Position numbers and translations under genes: made by a program. The notes under the pieces are model-generated. The model saw only the letters and a program-made list of their open reading frames with translations, ran no database searches and was not told the origin of the DNA. Of a DNA stretch of 64,000 nucleotides, positions 9,260 to 17,029 are shown in pieces. Source of the DNA: Rhodococcus aetherivorans. Its GTDB lineage: Bacteria > Actinomycetota > Actinomycetes > Mycobacteriales > Mycobacteriaceae. The DNA lies in NCBI RefSeq assembly GCF_011058165.1, contig NZ_JAALEG010000021.1, forward strand, positions 1-64,000, read 5' to 3'. The first letter of the stretch is position 1, and the number at the start of each line of letters is the position of its first letter.

Positions 9260-11377
9260 ATGACGGCCGAGCCGCTCGACGAGTACTTCACCGCCACCGT
9301 CCGCGGCTGGAGCGCCCGCCGTGCCGTGGCCGGACAGGTACCGGACGAGCTGGTGCTGCGCTGTTTCGACGCCCAACTGCAGTCCCGTCACCTCGACTTC
9401 GCGGCCCGGGAGATGCAGCGGCGCGGTGCCGGGTTCTACACCATCGGCTCGGCCGGGCACGAGGCGAACGCCGCCCTGGGCCTGCTGTCCCGGGTCACCG
9501 ATCCGGCACTGCTGCACTACCGGTCGGGGGCGTTCTACGCCGCACGGGCGGCCCGGGTGCCGGGCACGACGCCGGTGCGGGACGTGCTCGCCGGCTGCAC
9601 CGCCTCGACGCTGGACCCGATCTCCGGCGGCCGGCACAAGGTGTTCGGCAACGCGGAGTTGAACATTCTCCCGCAGACCTCGACGATCGCCTCCCATCTG
9701 CCGCGCGCGGTGGGGACGGCCTTCGCCCTCGCCCGCGCGGCCCGGCTGGGCCTGCAGTGCCCGTGGCCCGCGGACTCGGTGGTGCTGTGCAGCTTCGGGG
9801 ACGCCTCGGCGAACCATTCCACCGCGGTCGGGGCGCTCAACGCGGCCGCCTACTGCGCGCACCGGGGGCTGCCGCTGCCGCTGCTGTTCGTGTGCGAGGA
9901 CAACGGGTTCGGCATCAGCGTCCGGACGCCGGAGGGCTGGGCGGAACGCACCCTCTCGTCGTATCCGGGGGTGAGCTACCGCGCGGCCGACGGCGCGGAC
10001 CCGGTCGGCGTGCTCACCGCCGTCGCGGACCTGCTCGTCGCCGTCCGCACCTCCCGCGCACCGGCCGTGCTGCACCTGAAGACGGTGCGGTTCCTCGGCC
10101 ACGCCGGCTCCGACGCCGAGACCGCATACCGCACCCGCGAGGAGATCGCCGCCGACTACGTCCGGGATCCGTTGCTGGCCACCGCGCGTACTCTGGTCGA
10201 CCGCGGAACACTTTCCTCCGCAAGGATTCTCGAACGATACGAGGAGATGCGTTCCGTCGTCGCCGCCGAGATGGAGGCGCTCGCGACCGCCCCGCGGCTG
10301 GTATCGGCCGCCGAGGTGATGCGGCCGCTGCACGCGCACGGTCGCCGGCGGGTTCCGGACGAGCCGGGGCTCCCGTCGCCGGAGCCCCGCACGCTCGCCC
10401 AGGCGGTGAACGCCGCGCTCACAGGGATTCTCGAGGCGATACCGGAGTCGTTCGTGTTCGGTGAGGACGTGGCGGACAAGGGCGGGGTGTACGGGCTCAC
10501 GCGCGGTCTGCTCCGCCGATTCGGGCCGCACCGCGTCTTCGACACGATCCTGGACGAGCAGACGATCCTCGGTACGGCACTGGGTTTCGCGGTGGCGGGC
10601 CTGCTGCCGATTCCGGAGATCCAATACCTGGCCTACCTGCACAACGCCGAGGACCAGTTGCGCGGCGAGGCGGCGAGTCTGATGTTCTTCTCCGACGGCC
10701 GCTTCCGCAACCCGATGGTGGTGCGCATCGCCGGCCTCGCCTACCAGCGCGGCTTCGGTGGGCACTTCCACAACGACAACTCCGTCGCGGTGCTGCGCGA
10801 CATTCCCGGTCTGGTGCTCGCGGTGCCGAGCCGTCCGTCGGTTGCGGGGGCGCTGCTGCGCAGCTGCGTGCACCTCGCGCGCAGCGAGGGCCGGGTGTGC
10901 GTGTTCCTCGAGCCGATCGCGCTGTACCACGAGCGCGACCTGTACGACGAGGGCGACGGGCTGTGGCAGGAGCCGCCCGATTCCGTTGCGGTACAGCCGG
11001 GCTCGGTGCGGGTGTACGGTACGGGCGACGACGTGCTCATCGTGACGTTCGGCAACGGCGTCCGGATGAGCCTGCGCGCGGCCCGTCGGCTGTCGGCGCG
11101 CGGCGTGGAGGCCGCCGTGCTGGACCTGCAGTGGCTGGCGCCGCTGCCGCTGGCGGAACTGCTGGCGTGCGCGCAGTCCTTCCCGCGCGTGCTGGTGGTG
11201 GACGAGACGCGGCGCAGCGGCGGGGTGTCGGAGGCGGTGGTCACCGCACTGGTGGACGCGGGCTACCGGGGCCGGATCTCGCGGGTCACCAGCCGCGACA
11301 GTTTCGTGCCGCTCGGCCCGGCGGCGGCCGAGGTGCTGCTGTCCGAGGACGACGTCGTCAGCGCGGCGACGGAGTAG
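9260..11377 (+). CDS. fused thiamine-pyrophosphate-dependent 2-oxo-acid dehydrogenase E1 (alpha plus beta in one chain)
   Basis: A 705-residue protein whose first half (about 1-340) matches E1 alpha, with the TPP motif CSFGDASANHSTAVGALNAA and VCEDNGFGISV. The second half (about 375-705) matches E1 beta (FVFGEDVADKGGVYGLTRGL, VVDETRRSGGVSEAV). Such fused E1 enzymes decarboxylate pyruvate or branched-chain 2-oxo acids and hand the acyl group to a lipoyl-E2. No E2 or E3 gene is beside it, so it must borrow subunits encoded elsewhere or act alone. The start at 9260 (ATG after GGAAGCG) is favoured over an upstream ATG at 9161 that would overlap the palindrome. Transcribed alone. Confidence 0.85.
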   Translation: MTAEPLDEYFTATVRGWSARRAVAGQVPDELVLRCFDAQLQSRHLDFAAREMQRRGAGFYTIGSAGHEANAALGLLSRVTDPALLHYRSGAFYAARAARVPGTTPVRDVLAGCTASTLDPISGGRHKVFGNAELNILPQTSTIASHLPRAVGTAFALARAARLGLQCPWPADSVVLCSFGDASANHSTAVGALNAAAYCAHRGLPLPLLFVCEDNGFGISVRTPEGWAERTLSSYPGVSYRAADGADPVGVLTAVADLLVAVRTSRAPAVLHLKTVRFLGHAGSDAETAYRTREEIAADYVRDPLLATARTLVDRGTLSSARILERYEEMRSVVAAEMEALATAPRLVSAAEVMRPLHAHGRRRVPDEPGLPSPEPRTLAQAVNAALTGILEAIPESFVFGEDVADKGGVYGLTRGLLRRFGPHRVFDTILDEQTILGTALGFAVAGLLPIPEIQYLAYLHNAEDQLRGEAASLMFFSDGRFRNPMVVRIAGLAYQRGFGGHFHNDNSVAVLRDIPGLVLAVPSRPSVAGALLRSCVHLARSEGRVCVFLEPIALYHERDLYDEGDGLWQEPPDSVAVQPGSVRVYGTGDDVLIVTFGNGVRMSLRAARRLSARGVEAAVLDLQWLAPLPLAELLACAQSFPRVLVVDETRRSGGVSEAVVTALVDAGYRGRISRVTSRDSFVPLGPAAAEVLLSEDDVVSAATE

Positions 11378-11491
11378 CGGCGCGCGGTCGCGGTCGTCTC
11401 CGGGTCGCCGCCGTCGCGCAGCTCGACGGCCTCGCGCCCCGCCCCGGCGGGGACGAAGGTCCCGGGAAGCGGGGACCTTCACCGGGCAGGA

Positions 11492-11506
11492 ATACCCGGA
11501 GGGGTA
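11492..11506. promoter_or_regulatory. CsoR/CstR-type operator, site 1
   Basis: TACCC (11493-11497) and GGGTA (11502-11506) separated by four bases, the geometry bound by CsoR-family repressors. It ends just before the -35 hexamer of the predicted sulfide:quinone oxidoreductase promoter. A second, perfect copy lies 54 bases downstream. Confidence 0.65.
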
Positions 11507-11507
11507 C

Positions 11508-11536
11508 TTGAAGAGTCCCGGGCCCGGGTCTACAGT
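11508..11536 (+). promoter_or_regulatory. predicted promoter of the sulfide:quinone oxidoreductase gene
   Basis: TTGAAG at 11508-11513 and TACAGT at 11531-11536 with a 17-base spacer give a good primary-sigma promoter. It is flanked by the two CsoR/CstR-type sites, so a bound repressor would cover both the -35 side and the start of transcription. Confidence 0.6.
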
Positions 11537-11545
11537 CGTCGTTGA

Positions 11546-11561
11546 ATACCCCACCGGGTAT
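11546..11561. promoter_or_regulatory. CsoR/CstR-type operator, site 2
   Basis: A perfect 16-bp site, ATACCC plus four bases plus GGGTAT, just downstream of the predicted -10 element. Persulfide-sensing CstR proteins bind sites of this form upstream of sulfide-oxidising genes in other bacteria. That the regulator here is CstR-like is inferred; its gene is not in the window. Confidence 0.7.
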
Positions 11562-11623
11562 CAAGGGGCGTGGAGGCCCAGCCCGCGTCCGCGCCTGCGT
11601 CACGGACGGAAAGGACTGTTCAC

Positions 11624-12841
11624 ATGTCGCTCCATTCAGGCAACGGTGCCGCGCGACATCGAGTACTCGTCGTCGGAGGTGGCACGGCCGGAATCGCGAC
11701 CGCTGCGCGCCTGCGCCGGGCCGGCGTCACCGACATCGCGGTGATCGAGCCCTCCGATGAGCACTGGTACCAGCCCCTGTGGACGCTCGTCGGCGGCGGA
11801 CAGGCGTCGCTGGACGAGACCCGCCGAGCCGAGGAGAAGCTGATCCCCAAGGGCGTCCGGTGGATCCGGGCCGCCGCGACCGCCGTCGACCCCGACGCGC
11901 AGACCGTCACGACCGACCGCGGGACCGTCGTCGGCTACGACTACCTTGTGCTGGCCACCGGCCTGCAACTCGACTGGGACGGCGTGCCGGGCCTCGCCGA
12001 GGCCGTCGGGCACGGTGCCGTCTCGAGCAACTACTCCTCGCAGTACGCCCCCTACACGTGGGAGCTGATCCGGAACATGCGCTCCGGCACGGCGATCTTC
12101 ACCCAGCCCGCCGGCCCCATCAAGTGTGCCGGCGCGCCGCAGAAGATCGCCTACATCGCCTCCGACTACTGGCGGCGGCAGGGCCTGCTGGACGGGATCC
12201 GCGTCATGCTCGTCCTGCCCGGCGACTCGATGTTCGGCATCCCGTCCTGGCGGCAGACCCTCGAGGGGGTCGCCGCGAAGTACGGCATCGAGGTGCGCCT
12301 GAGCTCGGAGATGACCGCGCTCGACGGATCGTCGCGCAAGGCGACGATCGTGAACAACGCCACCGGCACCGAGGAGGTCGTCGGGTTCGACATGCTCCAC
12401 GCCGTGCCCCCGCAGCGCGCGCCCGGCTGGGTCGCGGCGAGCCCGCTCGCCAACCCGGCGAGTCCCTTCGGCTACGTCGAGGTCGACAAGCACACGCTCC
12501 AGCACCGCCGGTATCCCAACGTGTTCGCACTCGGTGACGTCGCGGACCTGCCGACGTCGAAGACCGGCGCGGCGGTCCGCAAGCAGGCGCCCGTCCTCGT
12601 CGCCAACCTGGTCGCCGAGATGCGCGGCGTCGGCAAGCGCAAGAGCTACGACGGGTACTCGTCCTGCCCGTTCGTCACCGCCCGGGACAGGATGATGCTC
12701 GCGGAGTTCGACTACGAGCTCAACCCCTCTCCGAGCATCCCGGTCATCGACACCACCAAGGATCGCCGCGACATGTGGCTGCTCAAGCGCTACGGCCTGC
12801 CGGCCATGTACTGGCACGGGATGGTCAAGGGCCGCGTCTGA
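11624..12841 (+). CDS. sqr: sulfide:quinone oxidoreductase (type II-like)
   Basis: A 405-residue flavoprotein that oxidises sulfide to persulfide or polysulfide and passes electrons to the quinone pool at the membrane face. Visible features are the FAD-binding VLVVGGGTAGIATAARL (residues about 11-27), the LATGLQLDWDGVPG segment, the C-terminal FALGDVADLPTSKTG flavin motif, and two conserved redox cysteines in IKCAGAPQK (about 167) and YSSCPF (about 347). The ATG at 11624 follows GGAAAGGAC. It is monocistronic, without a persulfide dioxygenase or rhodanese alongside. Two CsoR/CstR-type operators around the promoter suggest induction by reactive sulfur. Confidence 0.9.
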   Translation: MSLHSGNGAARHRVLVVGGGTAGIATAARLRRAGVTDIAVIEPSDEHWYQPLWTLVGGGQASLDETRRAEEKLIPKGVRWIRAAATAVDPDAQTVTTDRGTVVGYDYLVLATGLQLDWDGVPGLAEAVGHGAVSSNYSSQYAPYTWELIRNMRSGTAIFTQPAGPIKCAGAPQKIAYIASDYWRRQGLLDGIRVMLVLPGDSMFGIPSWRQTLEGVAAKYGIEVRLSSEMTALDGSSRKATIVNNATGTEEVVGFDMLHAVPPQRAPGWVAASPLANPASPFGYVEVDKHTLQHRRYPNVFALGDVADLPTSKTGAAVRKQAPVLVANLVAEMRGVGKRKSYDGYSSCPFVTARDRMMLAEFDYELNPSPSIPVIDTTKDRRDMWLLKRYGLPAMYWHGMVKGRV

Positions 12842-12842
12842 G

Positions 12843-14192
12843 TCACCGGAGGCGGCGCAGCGCGATCGGTTGCCCGTCCGACGGGTACGGAAGTGACGTG
12901 AAGTTCAGCGGCGCAACGTAATCGGACGGAACGTGCCACCGGTACCCGAGCAGCAGGTGGTGCAGCACCGTCTTGATCTCGGCGCCGGAGAAGTACATGC
13001 CCAGGCAGCGGTGCTCTCCGGCGCCGAACGGCGTCCACGCGAACTTGTGCACGCGGTCCTCGCGTCGTTCCGGTGCGAAGCGACCGGGATCGAACTTCTC
13101 CGGTTCCGGCCACAACTCGGGCATGTGGTGGCTGTAGTGCAGCCCGACGTTGATCAGGGTGCCGCGCGGCACGAAGTGGCCCAGGATCTCGGTGTCGGCG
13201 GTGGTGTACCGGACGATGCCGGGTACCGGGGTCACGATCCGCTGGCACTCCTTGATCACCAGGTCCAGGCTCGTGAGCGATTCGAGGTCCGCCAGGGTCG
13301 GGCTCGTCGTACCGAGTGCCTGCGACTCCTCCCGGCACAGTTGCTGCCACTGGGGGAACTGGCCGAGGTACTGCAGCACGGTGGACAGCGTGATGGTCGA
13401 GGTGTCGTGCGCAGCCATCATCAGGAAGATCATGTGGTTGACGACGTCCTCGTCCGAGAATCGCTCGCCGTCCTCGGATTCCACGTGACACAGCGCGGTG
13501 AACAGGTCGTCGCCGTCACCGGCGCGACGGGCCGGCAGGTAACGCCGGAAGAACTCCTCGAGCCGGCGGCGGCCCACCACGCCACGGCGCCAGCGGGTTC
13601 CGGGCAGGGGATAGCGCACGATCGCCGTGGCCGCCTGCACGCACCCGATGAACGCCTTGTTCACCTCGGCCATCTCGGTGGCCGACGATCCCTCGGCACC
13701 GCCCATGAAGATCGACGTGGCGAGCCCGAGGGTGAGGTCCTTCAGTGCCGGGTAGGCGCGGAAATCCTCGCTCGGTGTCCACGAGTCGAGGGCCTGTGCG
13801 ATCGCGGGCTGCATCGAGTCCGTGTAGCGGGCCAGGCGGTCCCGGGTGAAGGCCTGCTGCATGATCCGGCGGTGCGTGCGGTGCTCGTCGCCGTCGAGCA
13901 GCATCAGGCCGCGGTCGAAGAACGGGCCGATGAGGGTCCGCCAGCCTGGACCGTTCGCGAGGGCCCGGTCGCGGTTCTGCAGCGCGGCGCCGCAGGCGTC
14001 GGGTCCGAGCAGCACCACCCAGGGCCGGCCCGCGAACCGGAACCAGGACACCGGCCCGTGTTCGCGGTATCGCCGGTCGTAGGCCCTCAGCGGGTTGCGC
14101 ATGTAGTCGAGGGCGTACCCGACGTAGGGCAGGCCGGCGTCCCCGGGTACCGCGGTCAGGCCGGGCGGGGAGGGCGCGAGCACTTTCGTCAT
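12843..14192 (-). CDS. cytochrome P450 monooxygenase
   Basis: A 449-residue soluble P450. The heme-thiolate motif FGAGEHRCLGMYF (Cys near residue 394), the ExxR pair in VIKECQRI, and the I-helix AAHDTSTIT (His replacing the usual Gly before the acid-alcohol pair) are all visible. The ATG at 14192 is preferred because CGGAGA precedes it by five bases; an ATG 33 bases upstream lacks a ribosome-binding site and lies closer to the operator. No ferredoxin or reductase gene is adjacent, so redox partners come from elsewhere. It is divergent from a TetR gene across a perfect palindrome and so is probably repressed by that TetR. Substrate unknown. Confidence 0.92.
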   Translation of the reverse strand: MTKVLAPSPPGLTAVPGDAGLPYVGYALDYMRNPLRAYDRRYREHGPVSWFRFAGRPWVVLLGPDACGAALQNRDRALANGPGWRTLIGPFFDRGLMLLDGDEHRTHRRIMQQAFTRDRLARYTDSMQPAIAQALDSWTPSEDFRAYPALKDLTLGLATSIFMGGAEGSSATEMAEVNKAFIGCVQAATAIVRYPLPGTRWRRGVVGRRRLEEFFRRYLPARRAGDGDDLFTALCHVESEDGERFSDEDVVNHMIFLMMAAHDTSTITLSTVLQYLGQFPQWQQLCREESQALGTTSPTLADLESLTSLDLVIKECQRIVTPVPGIVRYTTADTEILGHFVPRGTLINVGLHYSHHMPELWPEPEKFDPGRFAPERREDRVHKFAWTPFGAGEHRCLGMYFSGAEIKTVLHHLLLGYRWHVPSDYVAPLNFTSLPYPSDGQPIALRRLR

Positions 14193-14231
14193 GAGGTCTC
14201 CGATTCGTCGGACCGTATCTGACATGAAGCT

Positions 14232-14245
14232 CTGTCAATTGACAG
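14232..14245. promoter_or_regulatory. TetR operator between the P450 and TetR genes
   Basis: CTGTCAATTGACAG is a perfect 14-bp palindrome, 40 bases from each start codon. A further half-site, CTGTCAAG, occurs at 14269-14276. The arrangement of repressor, shared operator and divergent target is standard for TetR-controlled P450s. Confidence 0.75.
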
Positions 14246-14284
14246 TAGCGTGGATCACAGGCGGCGATCTGTCAAGATTCGACT

Positions 14285-14902
14285 ATGGGCAGGCCCAGTC
14301 GTCAGTACCGCGGAAAGAGCGCCGAGCAGCGCACCGCCGACCGCCGTGAGCAGTTGCTCGCGGCCGGCCTGACGGTGTTCGGCCGCGAGGGCGGTGACCG
14401 TGCCACCATGACCGCGATCTGCCAGGAGGCCGGGCTCACCGAGCGGTACTTCTACGAGAGCTTCTCCGGCCGGGACGAGCTGCTCGTGTGCGTCGTCGAG
14501 CGGATCGCCGACGAGATCCGCGAGCGCGCGCTGACGGCACTCGCCGAATCCGAGCGCGGCCCCGAGGAGCGGGCCCGCGCCGCCATCGCCGCGTTCGTCG
14601 CGGTCCTCACCGACGATCCGCGCAAGGGCCGGGTCGCCGTCGTCGAGTCCGCGGCCGCCGGGCCCTTGCGCACCCGTCGCCGGGAACTGCTGCGCCAGTT
14701 CGCGGACCTCGTCGCGATCGAATCCCGCGAGCTGTGGGGCGACCGCGCGCTGCAGCCGCCCCACGACCAGATCGCCGCGCTGCTGTTCGTCGGGGGCCTC
14801 GCCGAGCTCATGACCGCGTGGCTCGGCGGCGAGATCGACGTGACCCCCGATCAGATCGTCGAGGCGGCGACTCGCCAGTACACGTTCACCGCCCACCGCT
14901 GA
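14285..14902 (+). CDS. TetR/AcrR-family transcriptional regulator
   Basis: 205 residues with an N-terminal TetR helix-turn-helix (residues about 18-64: REQLLAAGLTVFGREGGDRATM, then QEAGLTERYFYESFSGRDEL) and a variable helical ligand domain. It is probably a local repressor of the divergent P450 gene and of itself through the palindrome in the 92-base intergenic gap. Its 3' end overlaps the 3' end of the convergent TerC gene by 17 bases. The inducer is unknown. Confidence 0.9.
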   Translation: MGRPSRQYRGKSAEQRTADRREQLLAAGLTVFGREGGDRATMTAICQEAGLTERYFYESFSGRDELLVCVVERIADEIRERALTALAESERGPEERARAAIAAFVAVLTDDPRKGRVAVVESAAAGPLRTRRRELLRQFADLVAIESRELWGDRALQPPHDQIAALLFVGGLAELMTAWLGGEIDVTPDQIVEAATRQYTFTAHR

Positions 14903-15950
14903 GGCTGTCGTCGCGCTCGGGCCGCGCCGCGCGGCGCCGGCTGCCCGGCAGCCGCCACACGGGTTCGAGCGCCGCGGTCTCCTCGGCTGTGGCCACCCGG
15001 AACGGCGGGGTCGCGGGCGCCGCGAGGCTGCGACGGCCCTGGCCGCGCGTGGCGCGCAGGCTGGCGACGATCGACACGGTCAGGATCGTGGCGACGACGG
15101 CGAGCGAGATCGGTGTCGGCACGTAGAACACGTCGATCTTCAGCAGCATCTTGACGCCGACCCACATCAGCACCAGCGCCAGCCCGATCTTCAGGTACAC
15201 GAAGCGGTGGATCAGGTCGGCGAGCAGGAAGTACATCGCCCGCAGGCCCAGCACCGCGAACGCGTTGGCGGTGAAGACGAGGAACGGCACGTCCGTGACC
15301 GCGAAGATCGCGGGGATCGAGTCGACCGCGAAGACGATGTCGGTGATCTCGATGAGCACCAGCACCGCGAGCAGGGGGGTGGCCAGCAGCGCACCACCGC
15401 GGCGGACGAGGAACTTCTGTCCGTGGTAGGCGTCGGTCATCGGTACGTGGCGGCGGAACAGCCGCAGCGCCCGGGACTTCTCGGGGTCGAGGTGCTCGTC
15501 GCGCTGCCGGATCATCCGGTAGCCGGTGTAGAGCAGGAACGCCGCGAACAGGTAGAGGATCCAGCCGAAGCTCGCGATGAGGACCGAGCCCGCCGCGATG
15601 AACAGACCCCGGAACACCAGGGCGCCGAGCACACCGAGGAACAGGACCCGGTGCTGGTACTCACGCGGCACGGCGAAGTACGTCAGGATGATCGCCCAGA
15701 CGAAGACGTTGTCGACGGCGAGCGACTTCTCGATCAGGTAGCCGGAGAAGTACTGCTGGCCGAACTCCGAGCCGTACTGCCACCAGATCAGCGCGCCGAA
15801 TCCGACGCCGGTGCCGACCCAGAACAGCGACCAGCCTGCGGCCTCGCGCACGCCGATCACGTGCGCGCGGCGGTGCGCGAACAGATCCACCGCCAGCATC
15901 GCCACGATCGCGGCGAGTACCGCCGCCCACAACCACAACGGAACGGTCAT
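14886..15950 (-). CDS. TerC-family metal-ion exporter (Alx/MeeF-like)
   Basis: A 354-residue integral membrane protein with about nine helices and the TerC signatures LIEKSLAVDNVFVWAII and EITDIVFAVDSIPAIFAVT, whose acidic residues are thought to bind metal. TerC proteins act in manganese efflux or metalation of exported proteins. The ATG at 15950 is chosen over the GTG at 15959 because AGAGG sits eight bases before it. The leader RNA carries a yybP-ykoY riboswitch, which strongly supports a manganese role. The C-terminal 50 residues are polar and poorly conserved. The 3' end overlaps the TetR gene. Confidence 0.9.
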   Translation of the reverse strand: MTVPLWLWAAVLAAIVAMLAVDLFAHRRAHVIGVREAAGWSLFWVGTGVGFGALIWWQYGSEFGQQYFSGYLIEKSLAVDNVFVWAIILTYFAVPREYQHRVLFLGVLGALVFRGLFIAAGSVLIASFGWILYLFAAFLLYTGYRMIRQRDEHLDPEKSRALRLFRRHVPMTDAYHGQKFLVRRGGALLATPLLAVLVLIEITDIVFAVDSIPAIFAVTDVPFLVFTANAFAVLGLRAMYFLLADLIHRFVYLKIGLALVLMWVGVKMLLKIDVFYVPTPISLAVVATILTVSIVASLRATRGQGRRSLAAPATPPFRVATAEETAALEPVWRLPGSRRRAARPERDDSLSGGR

Positions 15951-15974
15951 CGGGACCACCTCTCAGCCTCGAAA

Positions 15975-16075
15975 CGGCCGAAAGTCTTTCCCGGCTCGAA
16001 CCGAGCCCGCTCCGCCGGGGGGCCGGCGGACGGCCCCCGAGTTGACGACGAAGCGCGGAGGGATACTCCCTTTCG
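15975..16075 (-). promoter_or_regulatory. yybP-ykoY manganese riboswitch in the TerC leader
   Basis: On the minus strand the leader reads AAAGGGAGTATCCC (from about 16073), then CGTCGTCAACTCGG, a GC-rich stem, and GCCGGGAAAGACTTTCGGC ending near 15977. These are the hallmark segments of the yybP-ykoY aptamer (GGGGAGUA-type loop and distal AAAGACUUU). It ends about 25 bases before the terC start. A TTGACA -35 box on the minus strand (16116-16111) marks the promoter side. Mn2+ binding would be expected to switch expression on. Confidence 0.78.
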
Positions 16076-16112
16076 CGAACTGTAATTAGTGAATAGTATT
16101 TCCGGTTAGCTG

Positions 16113-16460
16113 TCAAGGGATCGGGAGGTAGGGGCGGGTGAGCAGCTCGATCGCATGACCGGCCGGGTCCCTGAAATAGACCCCGCGCCCGCGGTGCCCC
16201 GTGTTCGTTTCGCCGGGGCGGCGCATCTGCGGATCGGCCCAGTGCTCGATGCCGGCGTCGCACAGCCGCCGATACGCCCGGTCGAAGAGGTCGTCGTCGA
16301 CCATGAACGCGTAGTGCCGCATCTGGATCTCCACCGGGGGCTCGGCGAACTGCAGCAGTACGCCGTCGTCGAGCTGGATGTTGGTGAACGGGCCCCAGGA
16401 CGGTGCTTCCGACAGTTCCAGCAGTTCACGGAAGAACCGCGCCGACTCGTTGCGGTCCAC
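16113..16460 (-). CDS. VOC (glyoxalase/bleomycin-resistance) superfamily protein
   Basis: A 115-residue single vicinal-oxygen-chelate module. HYAFMV and the C-terminal GVYFRDPAGHAIELLTRP give the usual His/Glu metal-ligand positions. It starts at a GTG preceded by GGAGG with a seven-base gap, so the protein begins within the first beta strand (VDRNESARFFREL) and is slightly shorter than usual family members. The function could be isomerisation, dioxygenation or binding; sequence does not tell. It is upstream of and co-directional with the TerC leader but has its own signals. Confidence 0.8.
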   Translation of the reverse strand: MDRNESARFFRELLELSEAPSWGPFTNIQLDDGVLLQFAEPPVEIQMRHYAFMVDDDLFDRAYRRLCDAGIEHWADPQMRRPGETNTGHRGRGVYFRDPAGHAIELLTRPYLPIP

Positions 16461-16620
16461 GCTCAGACCTCCACCGGGTCGCCGATCCGTGAGTGGCGTA
16501 GTGCCGGCCCGGTGTTCACCCGGCGAACCCTACCCGGGGCCGCCCGGGCGCACCAGGGATGCGGCCGCGGCCCGAGCGCGAAGCGCGATACCGGAAACCG
16601 CGGTGCCCTATGGTGTGCGG

Positions 16621-16941
16621 GTGACCTCCTCCGCCCGCCCCGGAACGCCGCCCGCCGGCGACGAGGACCGTGCCCGGGGCTGGACGTTCCTGACCAACCA
16701 CGCGCACGTACTGCTGTGTGTCGCCGGAGACGGACAGCCCACCGTCCGCGAACTCGCGCAGCGGATCGGGATCACCGAGCGGTCCGTGCAGACGATCCTC
16801 GCCGACCTGGTCGACGGCGGCTACCTGACCCGCACCCGCGCGGGCCGCCGCAACCTGTACTCGGTGAATCCGGCCGGGCGGCTCCGTCATCCGCTCGAAT
16901 CCGCACACACCGTCGGCGAGCTGATCGACGCGCTGCGCTGA
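16621..16941 (+). CDS. winged helix-turn-helix transcriptional regulator
   Basis: A 106-residue protein made almost entirely of one winged HTH: TVRELAQRIGITERSVQTILADLVDGGYL followed by the wing RTRAGRRNLYSVNP. The N-terminal segment WTFLTNHAHVLLCVAGD resembles MarR/ArsR-type dimerisation helices. The GTG at 16621 is taken as start, since upstream in-frame sequence overlaps the divergent VOC gene. Targets are unknown; the divergent VOC gene and the downstream hydrolase are candidates. Confidence 0.75.
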   Translation: MTSSARPGTPPAGDEDRARGWTFLTNHAHVLLCVAGDGQPTVRELAQRIGITERSVQTILADLVDGGYLTRTRAGRRNLYSVNPAGRLRHPLESAHTVGELIDALR

Positions 16942-17029
16942 GCGCGGGGCCCGTCGCCGGGGATGCCCGGCCCGCGCTGTCACGGACACCTGCGTCGTGT
17001 GACCGCAGCCACGTGGCATGCTGGCGCCT

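Noticed and set aside
8915-11554. 879-codon minus-strand frame opposite the fused E1 gene
   Set aside because: Composition is Arg/Gly/His-rich antisense noise; the plus-strand frame carries complete TPP-enzyme motifs.
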